44,473 nt of DNA, from contig NZ_AZRW02000019.1 in the NCBI RefSeq assembly GCF_000512695.2, positions 55,475-99,947 of the forward strand, given 5' to 3'. Below the pieces are notes generated by a model. The model searched no databases. It was not told the origin of the DNA and was given only the letters and a program-made list of their open reading frames with translations. Each line of letters opens with the position of its first letter. Position 1 is the first letter of the stretch. This document shows, piece after piece, positions 26,840 through 32,939 of the stretch. This DNA comes from Pseudomonas sp. QTF5 (GTDB lineage Bacteria > Pseudomonadota > Gammaproteobacteria > Pseudomonadales > Pseudomonadaceae). A program made the translations under genes and the position numbers.

Positions 26840-28552
26840 CTAAACGCCCACCTCAGGCTGAAGGTCGCTCAGGAGTGAATTGATTGCCGTCTTGTTGGCC
26901 AAATCGCACCATCTACCGTCGCCAATAATCACGCCTTCATGCATCACAATGACTCGATCAAAGCGATACAAATGGTGGACATCATGGGTGACACAAATTA
27001 GACCGCGCTCGGCAAAAGTGTCGAACAGCAAGTCCCACACAGGGTCGGCCAGCTTCGGTTCGATCGATGCGCTGGGCTCGTCGAACAGGTTGAACCGGCC
27101 TGGTCGGTTGATCAGGCGCAGCAATGACAGACGTTTAGCTTCGCCGCCTGAAATATTCGATGCGTTTTCCGTGAGGTGGCGATTGGAGACGATGTCTTCG
27201 AGTTTGAGTCGTGTTATTGCCTGGTTCAGGTCTGGCGATGGGGCGACGCCGAACAGCACTGACCGGTCAAAGCTTCCCTCCAGAAACTGAGGTGACTGCG
27301 GGCAATACCTGAGGAGTCTCAAGTGGGTTTTGGCGGACAGGCTGGATATCGGTGTGTGATCAATGCTCAAGTGCCTTCTTACTGGAGCGTTCAATCCCGC
27401 CAGTACTTGCAGCAGGGTGGATTTTCCCGCGCCGCTTGGGCCGGTGATGGCGACCGAGTCGCCTTGGTTGAACGTGATGGCGTTCTTGATGGACAGTCGG
27501 CGGACCCCATCGTCGGTCAAAACGCAGGGTTCGAGCATCAGTGTCGAATTCTGCGTGGGCATGGAGTTGCCCTGTCGGTTATCGTCATCAAAATTTGGCA
27601 ACGACAATAGTTGCTGGAGCCGACGTTGATCCGCGAGGAATTGGTCCAGCACCCGGTAGCCTTCGGTCAACGCAGTGATGTTGAGTAAAAAACTGCCCGC
27701 AATGGAAAATATGGCGACCAGTTGCCCGACAGTGATACTTGGCTCGCCAGACAGCTGGTCAAGGACTCCCCACCCAAGCAGTCCTCCAGTGGCAAGGCTC
27801 ATAAACAAAACTTTTGACCCACTCAAGAAACCGCCGGAGCTTGCCACGGTGACGGCCGCTTTGGCGTATTGCGCAAAAGCCCGGTTCAACGGCTGAGCTG
27901 CCGTGAGTTCCGCACCTTCGAGTTTTATCGATTTACCTGTATTCAGCGTGTTGAACAGAAGAGCGCTTAGTTCGTCCTCTTGCTCGTTGACAGCATCAAT
28001 GTGTTTTCGGCGCCATCTGATAATCCGATGAGCAACGCACAGGTAGATGACGCCGAGGGCAGTCATCGAAAAGAAAATGCCTGTGCCACCCATATAAACA
28101 AAAGCACCTCCGACGATCAGGAATTCCAGACACAAAGGAAATCCGACGGTCACGAAGAAGGTGAGTAGTTGTTCATGCGCTGTAATTCCGCGCTCTACAG
28201 ATTTTATAAAGTGGCCGATGCGCCAGGAATTGAACTGGAGGAATTCCTTGCGCAAGAGTTGCGCAATCCAGTCAATTGAGGCATTCATTACAACTTGTTG
28301 CACCAGTTTGGATAAAAGGAAGATCTGTAGTGGATTAACGACCGCCTGGATGCACCCAGCGATAGCAAAGGCCGCTGTTAGAGATAGTAGTGTATTAATT
28401 GTTTCATGGTTGTCTGCGCTTAGCGCGTCGACCACTTTCCCCAAAAGCAATGGCGGTGCTAGTGCTATGATCTTTAGCGTTATTATCGTGGCTATCGTCG
28501 ATGTCAGTAGTGTTGCATGTTTTTTGCAGGCTGTTTTAATGAGGGTTTTCAT
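26840..28552 (-). CDS. ABC exporter (fused membrane and ATPase domains) of the YcaO peptide operon
   Basis: A 570-residue type-I ABC half-exporter. About 15-310 is the six-helix membrane domain. The ATPase has Walker A GPSGAGKST (371-379), Q-loop CPQSPQF (417-423), signature ISGGE (467-471), Walker B NLFDEP (Asp491, Glu492) and the H-loop His523. There is no C39 peptidase domain in front, so leader removal needs another protease. ATG 28552 has an AGG site at about 6 bases and follows the YcaO stop codon by 19 bases; the longer frame would overlap ycaO. It probably exports the modified peptide and may also give self-immunity. Closest relatives could include cyclic-peptide/SyrD-type exporters. 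Confidence 0.88.
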   Translation of the reverse strand: MKTLIKTACKKHATLLTSTIATIITLKIIALAPPLLLGKVVDALSADNHETINTLLSLTAAFAIAGCIQAVVNPLQIFLLSKLVQQVVMNASIDWIAQLLRKEFLQFNSWRIGHFIKSVERGITAHEQLLTFFVTVGFPLCLEFLIVGGAFVYMGGTGIFFSMTALGVIYLCVAHRIIRWRRKHIDAVNEQEDELSALLFNTLNTGKSIKLEGAELTAAQPLNRAFAQYAKAAVTVASSGGFLSGSKVLFMSLATGGLLGWGVLDQLSGEPSITVGQLVAIFSIAGSFLLNITALTEGYRVLDQFLADQRRLQQLLSLPNFDDDNRQGNSMPTQNSTLMLEPCVLTDDGVRRLSIKNAITFNQGDSVAITGPSGAGKSTLLQVLAGLNAPVRRHLSIDHTPISSLSAKTHLRLLRYCPQSPQFLEGSFDRSVLFGVAPSPDLNQAITRLKLEDIVSNRHLTENASNISGGEAKRLSLLRLINRPGRFNLFDEPSASIEPKLADPVWDLLFDTFAERGLICVTHDVHHLYRFDRVIVMHEGVIIGDGRWCDLANKTAINSLLSDLQPEVGV

Positions 28553-28571
28553 CTGGCGCCTATTGATATTT

Positions 28572-29744
28572 TTAGCCTGCTTTTTGATTAAGTATTCTCT
28601 GTGGGGCAACAAGGCAACCATTTCTTATGATGTTGAAACGCTCGAGGCCGGGAATATACGACTGACAAACAATGCCATGGTCGCCGTACTTGGCTACAAC
28701 TCGGTGATAAATAGTTTTGCCAGTAGTGAATAAATTTTTCTCAAGTGTTGTCAGTTGCAATGGCACGCTCCTAAAATTTGCCAATGGCAGATCGAGTATG
28801 GGAAGGCTTAGATTTTTTACAGGTTCGAAATCTATAAGAGATTTAAGTGTGTTTGAGCTTGCCAGGAAATCATGTGTTTTTCTATCGGTCACCTCTTGTG
28901 AGTCGTCATAAAGTGCGTTGACTTGAAATTGTTCAGTGATTGCTCTTTGAACAGCAATGCAAATGTCTAGCGAACAGCCAGAACCGACAGGGGAGATATG
29001 GAGGTCTCCAGGGCCGGATTTCGGGAATGCCACAGAAAAATATACGTTCAACACATCCTTTATGATAATGATTTGCAGCTTTTCAGCCAGCGCCAAAGCG
29101 TAAGGGTTGCTTTGTAGCGCTTTGTCGAGGAGCGCTTTAGAGGGAGCATAAAGTTTCATGGTCGGGCCGAGTCCACAGATCGCCATAAAAAAACTAGACA
29201 GGATATGTCTTTCGATCACTTCGTTAGTTCCGTGCAGCAGTGCCTCGGCTTTGGTGCAACCAAATGCGATCCCGGAATTGGAGGAGTAGCGAGACAGAAA
29301 TTGCATGTTCGCACATTGCCACAAGTTACCCTCCAGCTTGGGGCAAAGAAGGATGCGTGGCACAAAAAGCGTTTTTTCTTTATCAAATGTTGTGAGTCTG
29401 AAGACTTCGATTGACTCAGTTGTACAGGGTAGGCCTATTAGAAAGCCGTCGCATTCCGCCCCTTTTTGATTGGTGATAAAATCGCAGCGCTGAATGCTCA
29501 GGTTATTTGTATTTTGTTGAAAAGTACTGAAGTGTTCGATGCTTTCTGCTAGTGCTCCGATGAGCGATTCGGGGCCTTTTCCTGCGCCAGATTCGATTAG
29601 GTTATTATTGTTGTCAAATAGTTCGGCGGTAGCTACAAGCTTTTCGCTATCGATATGTCGTGTAACGGCCTTCAAGTCTAATGAGTGGATGATTTTCTCA
29701 ATTTTCAACAATGCTGCGGAAGCGCAGAATTCACGTTCTGACAT
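28572..29744 (-). CDS. Stand-alone YcaO-domain enzyme, probable RiPP maturase
   Basis: A 390-residue YcaO protein (ATP-dependent peptide backbone modification). Visible ATP/Mg motifs are GAGKG (53-57) with ALAESIEH (Glu67, Glu70), SNSGIAFGCTKAEALLHG (155-172) with NEVIER (Asn174, Glu175, Glu178, Arg179), and PVGSGCSLD...AITEQFQ (252-274, Glu271). The C-terminal PGLERF...NGCLVAPQR fits the YcaO core. It has no PxPxP tail and no N-terminal precursor-recognition domain, and no E1-like, dehydrogenase or TfuA gene is nearby. The start at 29744 has GAGG 6 bases upstream; ATG 29756 is an alternative. The gene has low GC. It lies between a tiny precursor gene and an ABC exporter. The chemistry (azoline, thioamide, amidine or other) is not predictable. 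Confidence 0.88.
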   Translation of the reverse strand: MSEREFCASAALLKIEKIIHSLDLKAVTRHIDSEKLVATAELFDNNNNLIESGAGKGPESLIGALAESIEHFSTFQQNTNNLSIQRCDFITNQKGAECDGFLIGLPCTTESIEVFRLTTFDKEKTLFVPRILLCPKLEGNLWQCANMQFLSRYSSNSGIAFGCTKAEALLHGTNEVIERHILSSFFMAICGLGPTMKLYAPSKALLDKALQSNPYALALAEKLQIIIIKDVLNVYFSVAFPKSGPGDLHISPVGSGCSLDICIAVQRAITEQFQVNALYDDSQEVTDRKTHDFLASSNTLKSLIDFEPVKNLSLPILDLPLANFRSVPLQLTTLEKNLFTTGKTIYHRVVAKYGDHGIVCQSYIPGLERFNIIRNGCLVAPQRILNQKAG

Positions 29745-29766
29745 ATAGAGCCTCATAGGATTCTAG

Positions 29767-29794
29767 AATGCCGAAAGGGCGCCCTTTCGGCATT
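29767..29794. promoter_or_regulatory. 28-nt perfect palindrome between precursor gene and ycaO
   Basis: AATGCCGAAAGGGC is followed directly by its exact complement, giving a 14-bp GC-rich arm. In the operon direction it is followed by CTAGAATCC, not a U tract, so full intrinsic termination is unlikely. It lies 26 bases after the precursor stop codon. The likely role is to stabilise the short precursor transcript or attenuate readthrough, as is common between RiPP precursor and enzyme genes. A palindromic protein site cannot be excluded. Confidence 0.75.
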
Positions 29795-29820
29795 ATTTAC
29801 AGGTGCTGTCTCAACGAGTG

Positions 29821-29934
29821 TCAGTTAGCTAGCGAGGCAAAAAAGATTGCTTCAGTTGCCAAAAAGCCGTTTGATGTGCTTTTCACCTGTAGCAGGCCAT
29901 CCCAAGGGCCTATCTCAGTGCGCTTTTTACCCAT
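29821..29934 (-). CDS. Candidate RiPP precursor peptide, 37 residues, Cys-free
   Basis: A 38-codon ORF (including stop) read from the sequence, with a textbook AAGGAG 8 bases before ATG 29934. The peptide begins MGKKRTEIGPWDGLL, continues QVKSTSNGFL and ends ATEAIFFASLAN. It has no cysteine. Ser/Thr are at positions 6, 19, 20, 21, 27 and 34. It is the first gene of the minus-strand operon, 76 bases before ycaO with a palindrome between. A charged N-terminal part followed by a hydrophobic/small-residue C-terminal part fits a leader-core layout, but the cleavage site is unknown. No hydrophobic signal peptide and no double-glycine motif is present. The identification rests on position, ribosome binding site and size, and no homologue search was possible. 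Confidence 0.75.
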   Translation of the reverse strand: MGKKRTEIGPWDGLLQVKSTSNGFLATEAIFFASLAN

Positions 29935-29959
29935 GATATTAACTCCTTGTATTGATTGA

Positions 29960-30007
29960 GCGGTACTCGTAAGTAAGTACCGCACTTGCGATATTCTTTT
30001 CGCAAGT
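29960..30007. promoter_or_regulatory. Two abutting 8-bp hairpins upstream of the precursor gene
   Basis: GCGGTACT/AGTACCGC (29960-29967 and 29976-29983) and ACTTGCGA/TCGCAAGT (29984-29991 and 30000-30007) are perfect 8-bp stems with 8-base loops, side by side. They lie 26-73 bases upstream of the precursor ATG, so they are either in its 5' leader or are tandem operators. A -10-like TATTAAT on the minus strand (30013-30019) lies just upstream, but no clear -35 is seen. Confidence 0.6.
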
Positions 30008-30265
30008 GATTTATTAATAGCAGCGAGTTTACTGGTCGGATAGCCGAAAGGTCTGGTGAGAATGTGGGTGAGGTCTTGTCGGTACGTAGGATGAAGATGT
30101 GGGAATTGGCGTTTATGTTGCTTTTTTTACTTTATTGTTTCTGTTTCAATGGTTTGACGTGTTTAAGAGGTGCGCGAGATTTGTTGTTTTTTTCGGATTC
30201 GGCGTTTCAAAAGTATCTTGGGTAGGGCGAAAACCAAAAGATCCCAGCCTGCGGCGGCTCACAGG
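30008..30265. other. AT-rich non-coding region upstream of the peptide operon
   Basis: About 260 bases rich in T on the plus strand. A plus-strand frame here (about 30099-30335) runs on into the decayed gene next to it and has no credible ribosome binding site, so I do not call it. The region probably holds the operon promoter. Confidence 0.4.
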
Positions 30266-30270
30266 GACCT

Positions 30271-30530
30271 CGTCCAACGCAAGCGCGGGGTATTGCGCAA
30301 CGTTTCTTCCACCTCCGCCAAATCCCCCGCATTAGTGTTGTGAATGATTTCCAGCGAATCATCACCATTCAACGCATCGGCATCCCCTGCAGCTATTTCG
30401 ATCAGCAGCAGGGTGGGGCTCAGCGTCGAAGGTTCACCATCCAGAGTCCAGCTCATCCTCGTCCGGATAGGGGCTCATCAGGAACATTTCAACCTGATCG
30501 CTGTGGCAGGCGGGCATGGCCTGATCAGGT
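30271..30530 (-). pseudogene. Decayed copy of the small acidic gene found at 32083-32436
   Basis: On the minus strand this region matches the intact gene over most of its length (LLIEIAAGDADALNGDDSLEIIHN against LLIEIAAADVDVLDGEDSLEILHS, shown here only as alike segments, and DLAEVEETL against DLDEVEETL). The nucleotide match extends upstream through CAGCTCATCCTCGTCCGG and GGGGCTCATCAGGAACATTT. About 27 bases are deleted in the middle and the ends have diverged, so a full product is not made. It marks a duplication at the right border of the peptide operon. Confidence 0.8.
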
Positions 30531-30621
30531 ATTGAACACCTAACAGTTCTGCTAGTAGCTGGCTCTTGGAAACACTTCGATAATCAAGCCTCCCTGGTCT
30601 TGCTGATTGGAGTAGTTTCCC

Positions 30622-31734
30622 GTGCTCAACAAGCTGAAAACACTGCTCGCTCGTTATCAATACGATGCACTGGACCGACTGAGCGTTCATAGGGAGCCTG
30701 ACAGGCTCGGCTCTCAACGCTTTTACTGTGAAAGCCATTTGGTTACGGAGTTACAAGGCGTAGAACGGCATTCAATCGTCCAGCACGGCGTTCAGCTGTT
30801 GGCGCAACGGATGCTAGTCAGCGGTCGGCTTGAAAGCACGTTGTTGGCCACAGACCTGCAGCGTTCTGTGCTAAACGTGACCCAAGGGGAAAGTCCGAAC
30901 GCCATCGCTTACTCTCCCTATGGTTATCGTCCCCGGGAAAACGGGTTGAGCAGTATGTTGGGTTTCAATGGTCAACGGCCGGACCCGATGACCGGGCATT
31001 ATTTATTGGGCAATGGCTATCGGGCGTTTAATCCGGTGCTGATGCGATTTAACAGTCCTGATAGTTTGAGTCCGTTTGATAAGGGTGGATTGAACGCATA
31101 TACCTACTGTCTTGGTGATCCTATAAATCAGAGCGACCCTTCAGGGCATTTTCCTTTTCGTTTGAGTTTTCGTTTTCCTTTTGTTTTTCCTAGGGTTTTA
31201 GTTGGAATGGAAAATCCATATGCATCTGTAGGAATGCCCGTGAAACCTGTATCCAATGTAACGAGGATTTCTAAGGGGGTGATTTCCTTTGTAGATGAAA
31301 CCAATAAAGGACGTAGGCTAAATTTTGTAGCTCATGGAACCGGAGACGGGAGAGTGCAGTTCGGTAATGGCGCGAACCTTGATGCCAAGCAGTTTTATGA
31401 TAGAGCTATGAAATCAGGCGTATCCTTTGATGGGTATGACAGCCTACGCATGGTGATGTGTAACTCGGCTGGTAACTGGCAATCCCAAGCGGCAGGGCCT
31501 ACCTTCGCTCAATCGCTTTCGAATTTGACGGGGCTTCCCGTAAAGGGTTACAGAGGAGTTGTTAGAGTCCCCAATTTTGCTCCAGTTTTTAAAAAGTTAA
31601 AAATTGGTGAGGTTAGAAGGCGGGGTTATTACTTTGGCGTTAATAAGGATAAGTCGTTAAGTAAGCCCGTTCATTCTGTTAGTTATGAGCCCGACAAAAC
31701 ATTGAGTGAACTGGCTATTGGTATTAGAGGGTGA
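30622..31734 (+). CDS. RHS-core protein with a clan-CD cysteine-protease-like C-terminal domain (putative polymorphic toxin)
   Basis: 370 residues from GTG 30622 with GGAG 8 bases upstream. Residues 11-20 (RYQYDALDRL) and about 95-176 (LGFNGQRPDPMTGHYLLGNG to DPSGH) are the RHS-repeat-associated core seen in short Pseudomonas RHS proteins with variable tails. The tail (about 177-370) contains LNFVAHGTGDGRVQFGNG (His238) and SLRMVMCNSAGNW (Cys280), followed by GPTFAQSLSNLTGLPVKGYR. This His-Gly and Cys-Ser-Ala order with the following helix resembles MARTX/TcdA cysteine protease domains and other clan-CD peptidases. No secretion signal and no downstream immunity gene is visible. The protease call is motif-based. 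Confidence 0.75.
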   Translation: MLNKLKTLLARYQYDALDRLSVHREPDRLGSQRFYCESHLVTELQGVERHSIVQHGVQLLAQRMLVSGRLESTLLATDLQRSVLNVTQGESPNAIAYSPYGYRPRENGLSSMLGFNGQRPDPMTGHYLLGNGYRAFNPVLMRFNSPDSLSPFDKGGLNAYTYCLGDPINQSDPSGHFPFRLSFRFPFVFPRVLVGMENPYASVGMPVKPVSNVTRISKGVISFVDETNKGRRLNFVAHGTGDGRVQFGNGANLDAKQFYDRAMKSGVSFDGYDSLRMVMCNSAGNWQSQAAGPTFAQSLSNLTGLPVKGYRGVVRVPNFAPVFKKLKIGEVRRRGYYFGVNKDKSLSKPVHSVSYEPDKTLSELAIGIRG

Positions 31735-31788
31735 GATATTGTTCGTCTACATTGGCGGTCTTGGTGCAGGTGTTTGATAGTCATTTTC

Positions 31789-31833
31789 TTGCGTTGCGTT
31801 GCGTTGCGTTGCGTTGCGTTGCATTGTGTTGCA
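31789..31833. repeat. TTGCG pentanucleotide tandem repeat
   Basis: Six perfect TTGCG units (31789-31818) are followed by TTGCA, TTGTG and TTGCA. It is non-coding and lies 54 bases after the RHS stop codon. Confidence 0.95.
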
Positions 31834-31976
31834 AGCAATCCAGTTGTTTTTTGTAAATGTCCATTCTTTAAACCTTCGCGGGTAGGGGGTAAGCATTTGT
31901 GCAAAGTGCGGGAATGGATGGGGGGATTAGTTGGAAGTTTGTAGAGCGCGTAGGAATAGCCTGTTCTTTCGTACGC

Positions 31977-32064
31977 CTTCGCGGGCAAGCCTCGCTCCTA
32001 CAGTACAAAGGCTGCCGCGATAGGGTGTCCGACTCAAAACCTGGAGCGAGGCTTGCCCGCGAAG
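31977..32064. repeat. REP pair, third class (CTTCGCGGGCAAGCCTCGCT)
   Basis: CTTCGCGGGCAAGCCTCGCT followed by CCTACAG pairs with CTGGAGCGAGGCTTGCCCGC followed by GAAG. The core differs from the other two REP classes in this window. Confidence 0.88.
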
Positions 32065-32082
32065 GAGCCCGTTCAGCCACCA

Positions 32083-32436
32083 TCAGAGTTCGCTAATGTA
32101 AGTACCCGTCCCCTTGAGAATGTTTTGCAGCGTTTCTTCCACTTCATCCAGGTCCGCCGCATCGGTGCTGTGCAGGATTTCCAGCGAATCTTCACCATCG
32201 AGCACATCGACGTCCGCGGCGGCGATTTCGATCAGCAGGCGGTCAGGGCTGAGGGTGACTTTCACACCGTTGAGGGCCGAAGGCTTGTCGTGGAAGATGA
32301 TCTCCAGCTCATCCTCGTCCGGAAAGCGGCTCATCAGGAACATTTCACCCTCGGCGCTGGTGCAGCAGAGCATGGCCAAGTTGTCTTCTTCTTCGTCGCA
32401 CGGGTTGACGATCAAGAGGTCAGTTGTCATTTGCAT
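32083..32436 (-). CDS. Small acidic conserved protein, unknown function
   Basis: A 117-residue acidic protein starting MQMTTDLLIVNPCDEEEDNL; ATG 32436 has AGGA 8 bases upstream. Repeated patterns such as DVLDGEDSLEILHSTDAADL and FPDEDELEIIFHDKPSALNG suggest a compact beta-rich fold. No signal peptide is present. A hypothetical gene occupies the matching place between gdhB and moxR in P. aeruginosa PAO1 as I recall, so this is probably the ancestral neighbour of gdhB. A decayed copy lies at 30271-30530. Confidence 0.8.
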   Translation of the reverse strand: MQMTTDLLIVNPCDEEEDNLAMLCCTSAEGEMFLMSRFPDEDELEIIFHDKPSALNGVKVTLSPDRLLIEIAAADVDVLDGEDSLEILHSTDAADLDEVEETLQNILKGTGTYISEL

Positions 32437-32939
32437 GGGAAAATCCTGGCTCGGCGAGCGTGGTGAACGTAACAAAAAGCAATTCTGCCAGCCCCGGGGA
32501 ATTTCTGCTCGGCTGAGTGTCAGAAGATGTGTCGTGAACATTCTGGGTGTTACTGGTCATTTTTGGCACGCATGTACCGTAAAACCGGGCATAAAGCGCC
32601 CGTTTTGCTACACGGCTGCTAGTGTTGTTCAAGGCACGTGCCGCGAGTTACGTGCCGATGACCGAATATGTCGCAGCGCTGCAAGCACGGCCCTTGCCGC
32701 ACTCGTTAAGCTGCGCTACGGATGAGCACCCGTAAAGGCATTGCGCTATATGTCGCGCAGTCGTTTTTGCAGATGCCCATTCAATGGAAGGTGAATGTGA
32801 CCTGAGTGTCTCGTCCAGCTTCACCCACCTGTCATCCTGTTTCCTCTGCCCGAGAATCAGGAACAGGGTGACGGATTGCCCCGAAAGGGGTTTGCACGCG
32901 ACGCTTCCATCAATAACAAGCCCAAGCGGAGTACCACAG
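32437..32939. other. Promoter/leader region of gdhB
   Basis: About 500 bases with no credible gene. The frame of gdhB is open upstream to 32784, but the family start is at 32940. Short inverted segments occur, such as GGGCATAAAGCGCCC around 32590 and CCCCGAAAGGGG at about 32879. No convincing promoter motif could be assigned. Confidence 0.5.

Larger units (their letters stand above)
31735..32082. other. Region between the RHS gene and the small acidic gene
   Basis: No gene is supported here. It contains a TTGCG microsatellite (31789-31833) and a third-class REP pair (31977-32064). An immunity gene for the RHS protein would be expected here if present, and none is visible. Confidence 0.6.

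Noticed and set aside
29767..29794. Palindrome read as a classical rho-independent terminator of the precursor gene
   Set aside because: In the operon direction the bases after the stem are CTAGAATCC with no U tract, so I list it as a regulatory hairpin instead.
30099..30335. Plus-strand 78-codon frame in the AT-rich region
   Set aside because: It has no ribosome binding site, its second half reads antisense through the decayed acidic gene, and its composition is dominated by T-run-derived Phe/Leu codons.
31683..31988. Minus-strand 101-codon frame downstream of the RHS gene as an immunity gene
   Set aside because: Its translation includes the TTGCG repeat as a short repeating peptide and overlaps the RHS coding end antisense. 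It lacks a ribosome binding site and is on the opposite strand.
32690..32715. Possible sigma-54 promoter upstream of gdhB (AGCACGGCCCTTGCC)
   Set aside because: The -12-like TTGC is present, but the nearly invariant GG of the -24 element reads AG, and it lies about 240 bases from the start codon.
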